Part shown: piece after piece, positions 43,328-50,346 of the stretch
Numbering within the stretch: the first letter of the stretch is position 1
How the letters are laid out: every line of letters begins with the position of its first letter
DNA from: Taishania sp036758285
Lineage (GTDB): Bacteria > Bacteroidota > Bacteroidia > Flavobacteriales_D > Crocinitomicaceae
Direction of reading: 5' to 3'
Assembly (NCBI GenBank): GCA_036758285.1
Contig: DAIOWV010000015.1
Coordinates: 1-50,346 of the forward strand
DNA: 50,346 bases
Notes under the pieces: generated by a model
The model's database searches: none
What the model was told of the DNA's origin: nothing
The model's input: the letters and a program-made list of their open reading frames with translations, nothing else
Made by a program: the position numbers and the translations under genes

Positions 43328-43335
43328 TACTTTTG
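43328..43335 (+). promoter_or_regulatory. -7 box close to the SirB1-like gene
   Basis: TACTTTTG, a TAnnTTTG match ending nine bases before the ATG at 43344, which would give a leaderless or nearly leaderless message. No clear -33 element. Confidence 0.38.
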
Positions 43336-43343
43336 TCTCATAG

Positions 43344-44213
43344 ATGACTGATTCAAACAATATAGAGGCATTAATACATTTGATCGATGATCCGGATGAA
43401 GGTATCTTTCAGCATGTTCGTGATCGATTGTTGCAATATGGTCCGAATGCCATTCCTTATTTAGAAAATTCTTGGGGTGAAAAAGATTTTGGTTTGATTT
43501 TTCTAAATCGTGTTGAGCAATTAATTCATGATATACAATTCGAAGAAAGTAAGAGACAACTTCTAAATTGGAAAAATAGTGAGAAAGATCTTTTGTCGGG
43601 AGCCATTATCATCGCAAAATATCAATATCCAGGATTAAATGAAGAGCATGTACACGAATTTATGGAAGAGATGAAACGTGACATCTGGATTGAGTTAAGT
43701 AACAAACAAACTGCTTTTGAGAAAATTCGAATTTTTAATAAAGTTTTCTTTGGAAAATATCGTTTTTATGGTGATTCAAAAGATTTTCATTCTCCGTTAA
43801 ATTCATATATCAATACGGTAATAGAATCTAGAAAAGGGAATCCACTTAGTTTGAGTATTATTTATAGCGTAGTCGCTCAATTACTGGGAATGCCTGTTTA
43901 TGGTATTAATTTGCCAAATCATTTTGTTTTAGCGTATATGGATGAGGAAAAAATTAACTTATTTACAAATCCTGATAATCGAAACGGTGTTTTGTTTTAC
44001 ATCAATCCATTTTCGAAAGGTGGATTGTTTGATGAAGGTGAAATTAATGAGTTTTTACAAAATTTGAATTTGCCAGCTTCTAGAGAGTATTTTGAACCTT
44101 GTTCGAATACTTCAATTATTCGTCGAATGTTAACGAATTTAATAAGTGCTTTTCAACAAGCAGGAAATGCAACTAAAGTATTAGAATTGACAGAATTAAG
44201 AGATTTGTTGTAG
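43344..44213 (+). CDS. SirB1-type transglutaminase-like protein
   Basis: 289 residues, cytoplasmic. An N-terminal helical repeat region (DEGIFQHVRDRLLQYGPNAIPYLENSW) is followed by the transglutaminase-like core 2 pattern: FFGKYRFYGDSKDFHSPLNSYINTVIESRKGNPLSLSIIYSVVAQLLGMPVYGINLPNHFVLAY. This matches the SirB1/YchA family, and Ser-for-Cys at the usual nucleophile position (NPLSLSIIY) suggests it is not a protease. The function of the family is unknown. It ends next to the PhnP-like gene on the other strand with no gap. Confidence 0.85.
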   Translation: MTDSNNIEALIHLIDDPDEGIFQHVRDRLLQYGPNAIPYLENSWGEKDFGLIFLNRVEQLIHDIQFEESKRQLLNWKNSEKDLLSGAIIIAKYQYPGLNEEHVHEFMEEMKRDIWIELSNKQTAFEKIRIFNKVFFGKYRFYGDSKDFHSPLNSYINTVIESRKGNPLSLSIIYSVVAQLLGMPVYGINLPNHFVLAYMDEEKINLFTNPDNRNGVLFYINPFSKGGLFDEGEINEFLQNLNLPASREYFEPCSNTSIIRRMLTNLISAFQQAGNATKVLELTELRDLL

Positions 44214-44999
44214 TTAATTACAATTTAAAACAAGTCCATCGTAAGCAGAATAAACATTTTCAGGTAATATTTTTTGCAAATCTTCATACTTACCCATTAA
44301 ATGAGAAATGTGAGTTAAATAGGCTTGTTTTGGATTGATTTCTTTAAAAAAATCCAATGCTTCCTGTAAGTTAAAATGAGAAATGTGTTCCTCAATTCGT
44401 AAAGCATTGACAATTAATATTTCAGTTCCTTTTATTTTTTCTTTTTCTTCAGGAGTAATGTGTTTTGCATCAGTTATATATGTGAAATTTTTAAATCTAA
44501 AACCTAAAACGGGCAACTTATAATGCATAACTTCGATAGGTTGAATAATTCCACCATCTATAAGAATTGATGAGTTTTTATCAATGATTTCAATGTCTAA
44601 TCTGGGAATTCCAGGATACTTAAAAGTTGAAAAAATATAATCATATTCTCGATGTATTGCTTCGTCAACACGAATGTCACAATAAATCTTCATATCCTTA
44701 TTTTGATGAAAATTAAATGCCCTTACATCATCTAAACCAGCTAAATGGTCTTTGTGTTGATGCGTGAAACAAATTGCTTCAAGCGCAGTTACATTTTCTC
44801 TAAGCATCTGCTGACGAAAATCTGGTCCTGTATCAATGACGTAATTTAAATCATTGATGGTAAGCATTATTGAAGATCTAAGTCGCTTGTCTTTGGGGTT
44901 TGAAGATTGACATACATCACAAGAACAAGTAATTACTGGAACGCCTTGAGAGGTACCTGTGCCAAGTATGGTTACTTTAAATCCGTTGTTTAATGCCAT
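44214..44999 (-). CDS. PhnP-like metallo-beta-lactamase-fold hydrolase
   Basis: 261 residues. The N-terminal GTGTSQGVPVITCSCDVC (Cys25, Cys27, Cys30) is the extra zinc-binding feature of PhnP-type phosphodiesterases. The catalytic metal site is THQHKDHLAGLDD (His80, His82, Asp84, His85), with an IDTGPDFRQQML motif before and TDAKHITPEE and HISHLMGKYEDL after. PhnP cleaves cyclic ribose phosphates; this homologue probably hydrolyses a cyclic nucleotide-like or phosphodiester substrate, with no phosphonate genes nearby. The gene starts three bases from the end of the 45003-45542 gene, so the two form one transcript. Confidence 0.88.
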   Translation of the reverse strand: MALNNGFKVTILGTGTSQGVPVITCSCDVCQSSNPKDKRLRSSIMLTINDLNYVIDTGPDFRQQMLRENVTALEAICFTHQHKDHLAGLDDVRAFNFHQNKDMKIYCDIRVDEAIHREYDYIFSTFKYPGIPRLDIEIIDKNSSILIDGGIIQPIEVMHYKLPVLGFRFKNFTYITDAKHITPEEKEKIKGTEILIVNALRIEEHISHFNLQEALDFFKEINPKQAYLTHISHLMGKYEDLQKILPENVYSAYDGLVLNCN

Positions 45000-45002
45000 G
45001 TC

Positions 45003-45542
45003 TTACAAATCTAATTTATTCTCTTTAATTTGAGTATTTATAAACTCAACAATCTCATTTTTTTGATTTAAAGAAAGTGAATTTACTCCATTTAATAGAA
45101 TTTTTTTATCGTTTAATTCTATCTGAATTACGTTCTTAATAAAGAACGACGAGTGTAATGAAATAGATTTTATTGTTTTTAATTCAATAGATTTTGGGCT
45201 ATTAACTAAATTAAACAAATCGTATTTTGATTGAGGAGCTTCAATATATTTTATTTGCTTGGGATTAATTTCAACAAGTGTGATTTCAGATTTTTGACGA
45301 ATTAATTTAATTCCATAACCAATAAAGATGATTCTTAAAAAAAGAAAAATTGATGAACCTAAAATGGAGACAAAGTCATCAAAATTTATGAGTAATTTCT
45401 TTAAAATTTGAGTGAAACTAAAGTTCCACCAATCATCAAAGATGAAGTCGATTGCAACTAGCATTAATCCCATAAATAAAAAGACAATTCCTATTATGAT
45501 TCTATTTCTAGATGGAAGGGCGTATTTTTTAATTTTTTTCAT
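45003..45542 (-). CDS. small membrane protein of unknown function
   Basis: 179 residues with two membrane segments (about 16-34, IIIGIVFLFMGLMLVAIDFIF, and 58-78, ILGSSIFLFLRIIFIGYGI), followed by a soluble beta-rich tail (KSEITLVEINPKQIKYIE, IELKTIKSISLHSSFFIKNVIQIELNDKKILLNG), like the PH-type bacterial membrane proteins. I do not recognise a specific family. It lies immediately upstream of the PhnP-like gene on the same strand. Confidence 0.7.
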   Translation of the reverse strand: MKKIKKYALPSRNRIIIGIVFLFMGLMLVAIDFIFDDWWNFSFTQILKKLLINFDDFVSILGSSIFLFLRIIFIGYGIKLIRQKSEITLVEINPKQIKYIEAPQSKYDLFNLVNSPKSIELKTIKSISLHSSFFIKNVIQIELNDKKILLNGVNSLSLNQKNEIVEFINTQIKENKLDL

Positions 45543-45691
45543 TGTTGAGAATAAACACAGTTTAAATTTATAGAATTCTCTTTTTTGTTTATTATGAGTT
45601 CATATTTTCCAATCTTCTGTTGCCTGATATTCTAATGTTTGGCAATATAAAATCATTTAACATTTTTCAAATTTGACTCTGGAAGTAAAAT

Positions 45692-46084
45692 TCAATCCAA
45701 AGGAGAACAAATTTCTATCAAGAACCCATCAATATCACGAATGTATGATACGATTTGCCCCCAAGGTTTTTCTTTTGGTTCCATTTCACTTATAGCTCCA
45801 TAATTAATGGCTTTCAAATAGGTTTCATTGACATTGTCAGAAATTAAACCCAATTCTATTCCGAAAGGTTTATTTGTCAAATCACTTTCAATAATTCCAT
45901 TTTTGATATTTGATTTTGCAAGTTCTAATGAAGCAAATGCAATGGTTGTTTCACCTGTATTGAGTTCTCCATAATCGTTTTCTGGAGTAATAAATTTCCG
46001 TTTAAAATCAAAAATCTGCTCATAAAATGTAATGGATTCTGTTACATTTTTCACATAAAGGATTGTATATCTAAACTTTATCAT
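45692..46084 (-). CDS. VOC/glyoxalase-family protein
   Basis: 130 residues from the ATG at 46084 (four codons further are open). It has the vicinal-oxygen-chelate pattern: KFRYTILYVKNVTESITFYEQIFDFKRKF, GELNTGETTIAFAS, FGIELGLISDNVNETYLKAINYGAISEMEPKEKPWGQIVSYIRDIDGFLIEICSPL. The usual metal ligands are only partly kept (Glu in LIEICS). Proteins like this range from glyoxalase-type enzymes to resistance proteins; the substrate cannot be told. It lies near a minus-strand aldo/keto reductase gene. Confidence 0.85.
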   Translation of the reverse strand: MIKFRYTILYVKNVTESITFYEQIFDFKRKFITPENDYGELNTGETTIAFASLELAKSNIKNGIIESDLTNKPFGIELGLISDNVNETYLKAINYGAISEMEPKEKPWGQIVSYIRDIDGFLIEICSPLD

Positions 46085-46120
46085 TTTATTTTTCAAAAAA
46101 TGGTATTGACAGATTAAAAG

Positions 46121-46158
46121 GAAAAGCCCAAAAAGTAATTAAATTTTCTGGACTTTTC
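46121..46158 (-). terminator. terminator candidate after the aldo/keto reductase gene
   Basis: Ten-base-pair stem (GAAAAGCCCA/TGGACTTTTC with one wobble pair), loop of 18 bases, followed by CTTTTAATC on the minus strand, 11 bases beyond the stop codon at 46169. Confidence 0.45.
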
Positions 46159-46168
46159 ATAATTGAAA

Positions 46169-47113
46169 TTATTTACTGATCGTATTTAACAAATCTAAAT
46201 CTTCTTGATCTAGCTCTATTTTGGGAGCATTTAATAAAGATTCTAATTGAATTTCATTCGTTGCACTAGCTATTGGGGCTGTAATTAATGGGTTTGCTAA
46301 TAACCAAGCTAAAGCTATCGTTGCTTGTTTTGTATCGTGTTTTAATGATATTTTATCTAAAGCATTTAAAACAGCAATTCCTTTCTCATTTAAATATTTT
46401 GCTTGACCTCCACCTCTTGCACTTTTTGAAAAGTCAGCTTCAGAGCGATACTTTCCTGTTAGAAATCCTGAAGCCAATGCCCAATATGGAAAAACACTAA
46501 GATCATATTTTTCTACAAGTGGTTGGTAATTTGTTTCAAAATTTGAACGTTCTAACAAATTATAATGAGGTTGAAGAGCTACGTATTTCGGAAGATTTTT
46601 ACTTTCTGCTACTTCAAAAGATTCTATTAATCTTTCCGGAGAAATATTGGATGCGGCGATATATCGAACTTTCCCTGCTTTTATTAGTTCATCATATGCA
46701 GATAGAGTTTCTTCAATTGGAGTAACTTTATCATCGAAATGAGTATAATACAAGTCTATATAATCTGTATTTAAGCGACGTAATGATTCATCAACAGATT
46801 TGATAATATGTTTTCTGCTAACATCAAAGCCATGTTCAGTTGTTTCAGAACCAACTTTTGTTGCTAAAATAATATCTTGTCTGTTATTTCGTTCTTTAAA
46901 CCACTTACCAATGATTGATTCTGATTGCCCACCAATTCCATTTACCCACCAGGCATACGTATCAGCAGTATCAATGAAATTAAATCCATTTTCTGTAAAT
47001 TTATTTAAGATATCTTTTGATTGTTTTTCATCTAAAGTCCAACCAAATACATTCCCTCCAAAATTCATCGGAGCGATTTCTAAATCGGTGTTTTTTATTT
47101 GTGTTTTTTTCAT
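46169..47113 (-). CDS. aldo/keto reductase
   Basis: 314 residues, cytoplasmic, NADPH-dependent aldehyde or ketone reductase. The AKR catalytic tetrad is visible: Asp48 (NFIDTADTYAWW), Tyr53, Lys86 (LATKVG) and His125 (LYYTHFDDK). NADPH-binding regions include ALASGFLTGKYRS and APIASATNEIQLESLL. It is divergent from the MFS gene at 47280 and upstream of a VOC protein; the substrate is unknown. The likely start is the ATG at 47113. Confidence 0.93.
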   Translation of the reverse strand: MKKTQIKNTDLEIAPMNFGGNVFGWTLDEKQSKDILNKFTENGFNFIDTADTYAWWVNGIGGQSESIIGKWFKERNNRQDIILATKVGSETTEHGFDVSRKHIIKSVDESLRRLNTDYIDLYYTHFDDKVTPIEETLSAYDELIKAGKVRYIAASNISPERLIESFEVAESKNLPKYVALQPHYNLLERSNFETNYQPLVEKYDLSVFPYWALASGFLTGKYRSEADFSKSARGGGQAKYLNEKGIAVLNALDKISLKHDTKQATIALAWLLANPLITAPIASATNEIQLESLLNAPKIELDQEDLDLLNTISK

Positions 47114-47279
47114 ATTCGATGTGTCATTTTATTACGTTCAAATTTCATCATTTTTAAATAAATGAAGCTTCTTAAATTTTATAAAAAACATAAATTTTTG
47201 TTATTTTATTGATAATTCAACTCACGCTTTTAGTCATGAAATAAACAATGATTAATTTTACAAAAATGTTTTTTTAGTT

Positions 47280-48485
47280 ATGAATAATGCTTCGGTATCT
47301 CAGGTCAATAATTCCAGCTTAACAGTTTATCCTATCTTGTTTGCAATCAGTTTTTCACATTTACTGAACGACATGATACAATCTGTTATACCCGCAATTT
47401 ATCCAATGTTAAAGTCGAATTATACATTGACATTTACACAAATAGGTATTATTACCTTAGTTTTTCAAATGACAGCGTCAATTCTACAGCCTTTTGTTGG
47501 AATGTATACAGATAAAAAATCCACACCTAAATCATTAGCATTCGGTATGTTTATTTCTTTGTTGGGCTTAATAAGTATTACGTTTGCGTCTAATTTTTAT
47601 ATGATTTTGTTTTCAGTTTCCTTGATAGGTATGGGGTCTTCTATTTTTCACCCTGAAGCATCTAGGGTCGCAAGATTAGCATCTGGAGGAAAAAATGGTT
47701 TAGCTCAATCTATTTTTCAAGTAGGAGGTAATGCTGGGAGTGCGATTGGTCCTTTACTTGTTGCATTAATAGTTATTCCGTTCGGTCAAAAAAGTATCGG
47801 TTGGTTTAGCATTTTTGCTGTAATTGGAATAATCCTATTGTCTATAATAGGCAGATGGTATCGAGATAATGCAATTACTAAAAAACAGACGATTAGTAAA
47901 AGTGGAGTGGATGCAGCAAAATTGTCTCGTAAAACGATAGTTGTATCAATTGTAATTCTATTGATATTAATTTTTTCAAAGTATTTTTATATGGCTTCGA
48001 TGACGAGTTATTTTACATTTTACTTGATTGAAAAATTCCACATTAGTACACAACAATCTCAAATTTATTTATTTGCATTTTTAGCTGCTGTCGCAACGGG
48101 AACTATCTTAGGTGGACCATTAGGTGATCGATATGGTCGTAAAATTATCATTTGGATTTCAATATTAGGAGCAGCTCCATTTACATTACTATTACCTCAT
48201 GTAGGTTTAATGTCAACAATTATTTTAGCAATGATAATAGGTGTAATTATCTCATCTGCCTTTGCTGCAATTTTAGTTTATGCTACCGAGTTAATTCCTG
48301 GGAAAGTTGGAACGGTATCGGGTTTGTTTTTTGGTTTCGCTTTCGGAATGGGGGGGATTGGATCTGCCGTATTGGGAAAAATAGCTGATAATACAAGCCT
48401 AGAATATGTCTATTCTATCTGTGCATATTTACCATTAATCGGTATTATTACTGTGTTTTTACCGACTATTGAGACTAAAAAGTAA
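47280..48485 (+). CDS. MFS transporter of the fosmidomycin-resistance (Fsr) type
   Basis: 401 residues with about 12 membrane segments. FSHLLNDMIQSVIPAIYPMLK at the first membrane helix and SSIFHPEASRVARLASGGKNGLAQSIFQVGGNAGSAIGPLLVA are the Fsr family marks, with a further MFS motif GDRYGRKI after the central loop. Fsr in Escherichia coli exports fosmidomycin. In this organism an efflux role is likely; the actual substrate cannot be read. It is divergent from the aldo/keto reductase gene. Confidence 0.88.
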   Translation: MNNASVSQVNNSSLTVYPILFAISFSHLLNDMIQSVIPAIYPMLKSNYTLTFTQIGIITLVFQMTASILQPFVGMYTDKKSTPKSLAFGMFISLLGLISITFASNFYMILFSVSLIGMGSSIFHPEASRVARLASGGKNGLAQSIFQVGGNAGSAIGPLLVALIVIPFGQKSIGWFSIFAVIGIILLSIIGRWYRDNAITKKQTISKSGVDAAKLSRKTIVVSIVILLILIFSKYFYMASMTSYFTFYLIEKFHISTQQSQIYLFAFLAAVATGTILGGPLGDRYGRKIIIWISILGAAPFTLLLPHVGLMSTIILAMIIGVIISSAFAAILVYATELIPGKVGTVSGLFFGFAFGMGGIGSAVLGKIADNTSLEYVYSICAYLPLIGIITVFLPTIETKK

Positions 48486-48498
48486 TTTCGACTTAGAA

Positions 48499-49431
48499 TC
48501 AATAATTCATTAAAGCTGGGCGTTGTGTTATTTCGTGATAACAAACTCGATTAATCGTAAAATAATGAAGAACCATGCTTTTTCTTGTCATTTCTTTATT
48601 GATATGTGGTTCTCCTCCATGAAATAGATTTGCATGCCAGATTAATACATCACCTTTTTTTGCAGTAAAAACTTGTTTTGTTATTGAATGTTCAGCTTTC
48701 TTTTGTTCAATCATTTCTTCATATGCGCCATAACCTTTATTGCCAATTAGGAAAAAATTTCCTTCATTTTGGTAGTCTTCATTCATATAATATGGCAAAA
48801 GATGACTTTTCGGATAGTAATGTAAAGGCCCATTTTCAAGTGTAATATCTTCTAATGCTATCCAAACACCTAATAATCCACCTAATGGATAAGTGGTCAT
48901 ATGAATACTATCTGAGTGTGTGTGCTGCTCACTACCCATTTTAAAGTTTATACTTTGAAATAATTGCATCGATTCTCCCATGATTGAATTGATCAATTCT
49001 ACTATTTTCTCGTTTTCACCTATGTTCTTTAAAAATGTTGATTTGTTAATTGCAAACATCAATTTATTACCATATCGGAATTCTATCTGTTTTTGAGCTA
49101 ATAAATCTTCAATTTCATTGTTGATTAAATCAACCGTTTTATCATCTAAATAGTTGTTTAATACTGCATATCCTTCATTGTGAAAATTCAATAAACTTTG
49201 CCGCGAAACATCATCAAGATTTTGAAAAATATCAGTTTTATTTAAACTTAAAATATGGTTGGAATTATTATTTATGTTTTGTTTTACGTTTTTAAAATCT
49301 TTATTTGAAATAGGGGAGTAGTACCTTTTTTTCAAGCCTAGGTCTTTGTAAATTCGTTTGTTATGAAGTAATTGCTTTTTGTGAAAGAAATTGTAGAGAA
49401 TATATGTAAATTTTAGTCTTCTTAACATCAA
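48499..49431 (-). CDS. PhyH-family (phytanoyl-CoA dioxygenase-like) iron/2-oxoglutarate oxygenase
   Basis: 310 residues. The PhyH domain spans about residues 80-305: FHNEGYAVLNNYLDDKTVDLIN at the start, the iron-binding HxD pair His172/Asp174 in QHTHSDSIHM, distal His271 in WHANLFHGG, and Arg283 for 2-oxoglutarate. LHYYPKSHLLPYY is also typical. The first about 75 residues are basic and not conserved, and could be a membrane or surface segment. The substrate is unknown; bacterial members hydroxylate secondary metabolites or lipids. It converges with the MFS gene, 13 bases away. Confidence 0.87.
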   Translation of the reverse strand: MMLRRLKFTYILYNFFHKKQLLHNKRIYKDLGLKKRYYSPISNKDFKNVKQNINNNSNHILSLNKTDIFQNLDDVSRQSLLNFHNEGYAVLNNYLDDKTVDLINNEIEDLLAQKQIEFRYGNKLMFAINKSTFLKNIGENEKIVELINSIMGESMQLFQSINFKMGSEQHTHSDSIHMTTYPLGGLLGVWIALEDITLENGPLHYYPKSHLLPYYMNEDYQNEGNFFLIGNKGYGAYEEMIEQKKAEHSITKQVFTAKKGDVLIWHANLFHGGEPHINKEMTRKSMVLHYFTINRVCYHEITQRPALMNY

Positions 49432-49510
49432 TAATAGTTTTATGTAAACGCCTGTTCAGCAACCAAGATAAAGTTTATATTTTAAATTAAATATAATTTC
49501 AGATGTTTCA

Positions 49511-50260
49511 TTAAAAATTTTCAAATGCTCCCAATCCAAATAATGCAAAATCATATTTTACAGGGTCAATTGGGTCAAATGAACGTAAGTGTAACATTAA
49601 TTCTTCTAATGCTTTCCAATCATCTTGTTTACGAGTTAATAAATTCAATTTACGAGCATTTTTACTGGTGTGAACATCTAGTGGTAAATACAATTCAGAA
49701 GAATTTATTGACTTCCAAATTCCAAAATCAACTCCTTTTTTAGCATCACGAACCATCCAACGTAAAAACATGTTTAGTCTTTTACATGCAGAGTTTTTAA
49801 TTGGGTTTGATAAATGTTTTTCAGACCGATTTTCATGCTCAATTGATAAAAAGTGTTCTCTAAAATTGATAATTCTACCTTTTATTCCTTCTGTTTCGGG
49901 GTGTTTTGAAAAGGTACTTTCCAATGTGCCATTTTTATAGATGGATTGGAGTGATCGTAGATAAAAATCTAAATCTTGCGAGTTAAATGTTCTATGAACG
50001 AATTGAAGATCTCTTCGTGTGAAATCTAAAATAAACTGATGAGGTGAATTATCCATCATTTCCATCAAAAGATTTCCATTCCGAATAATCATTGTTCGAT
50101 TTCCCCAAGCAATTGTAGAAAGTAAAAAGCCACTTATTTCAATATCTTCTTTCTTTGAAAATCGATGAGGAATTTGAATGGGGTCACTTTCTATAAAATC
50201 GGGATTTTCATATTGTTCCGCTTTGTAATCTAAAAAAGATTTAATTTCTGATGTTGTCAT
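49511..50260 (-). CDS. TIGR02757 (DUF2400) family protein
   Basis: 249 residues, cytoplasmic. Recognised by KAEQYENPDFIESDPIQIPHRFSKKEDIEISGFLLSTIAWGNRTMIIRNG, SACKRLNMFLRWMVRDAKKGVDFGIW and the C-terminal LPLDVHTSKNARKLNLLTRKQDDWKALEEL, with KYDFALFGLGAFE. Members are conserved in Bacteroidota and have a helix-hairpin-helix glycosylase-like look in structure prediction; the role is not settled. The product ends close to the PhyH gene on the same strand. Confidence 0.88.
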   Translation of the reverse strand: MTTSEIKSFLDYKAEQYENPDFIESDPIQIPHRFSKKEDIEISGFLLSTIAWGNRTMIIRNGNLLMEMMDNSPHQFILDFTRRDLQFVHRTFNSQDLDFYLRSLQSIYKNGTLESTFSKHPETEGIKGRIINFREHFLSIEHENRSEKHLSNPIKNSACKRLNMFLRWMVRDAKKGVDFGIWKSINSSELYLPLDVHTSKNARKLNLLTRKQDDWKALEELMLHLRSFDPIDPVKYDFALFGLGAFENF

Positions 50261-50346
50261 TATATATTCTCTAAATTACAAAGTCAATATTATTTCCTCC
50301 TTTTATTTCAACACATTAACATTTCCATTAATTCTTTCTCTTTTAC

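Noticed and set aside
1..50346. CRISPR array, prophage, insertion sequence or tRNA/rRNA genes
   Set aside because: No regular spacer repeats, integrase, transposase or tRNA-like sequence was seen in reading the window; an exhaustive search was not possible by eye.

Overview
The window looks like a draft chromosome segment of a member of the Bacteroidota, most likely order Flavobacteriales (a Crocinitomicaceae/Fluviicola-like lineage is my best guess). The grounds are low GC content, promoters of the TAnnTTTG type, a type IX secretion (T9SS) type-B sorting domain on a 1225-residue adhesin and a probable second T9SS tail on an M28 peptidase, a TPR-type hybrid sensor kinase with a fused AraC-type output, and a DnaG primase whose zinc-ribbon ligands are mostly missing. 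Two runs of ten N (28315-28324, 40012-40021) are scaffold gaps. Both interrupt real genes, and the second is bordered by an artificial-looking 37-bp fold-back.

Layout. 0.1-3.3 kb: an outer-membrane DUF2490 protein, a MORN-like exported protein, and two related small lipoproteins either side of a bidirectional terminator. 3.3-5.3 kb: an M42-like aminopeptidase and a YigZ/IMPACT protein. 5.3-11.7 kb: a tight six-gene minus-strand operon of two secreted papain-family peptidases, a WG-repeat lipoprotein, an exported protein with a duplicated domain, LemA and a DUF3137 membrane protein. 12.2-15.3 kb: the TPR/hybrid histidine kinase/AraC regulator, split by a one-base frameshift. Between it and the operon lie a 16-bp direct repeat with 21-bp period and what looks like a decayed reading frame. 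15.5-22.6 kb: valS, an outer-membrane protein, a DUF985 cupin, an M28 peptidase, an OmpA-like protein, and a peroxiredoxin/thioredoxin/small-protein operon. 22.8-27.9 kb: alanine dehydrogenase with an HsdR_N-like nuclease, a WD40 protein, an Nfu-type Fe-S protein and pckA. 28-34.7 kb: dnaG-mscS-lpxK-punA, then gatB. 34.8-41.7 kb: a giant lectin/PKD T9SS adhesin, two tandem TlpA-like thioredoxins and an LpxH-like hydrolase. 41.7-50.3 kb: a polysaccharide flippase, a SirB1/transglutaminase-like protein, a PhnP-like hydrolase, a small membrane protein, a VOC protein, an aldo/keto reductase, an Fsr-type MFS exporter, a PhyH-family dioxygenase and a TIGR02757 protein.

The most distinctive region is 5.3-15.3 kb. 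Both secreted cysteine peptidases carry two C-terminal modules that resemble prokaryotic YEATS domains. Their partner protein has two copies of a domain resembling PrcB_C, and the genes sit with LemA/DUF3137 downstream of a direct-repeat operator and a dedicated hybrid sensor. I infer a regulated envelope proteolysis system. The pieces are visible in the sequence; the system-level function is inference. Most of the rest is housekeeping.
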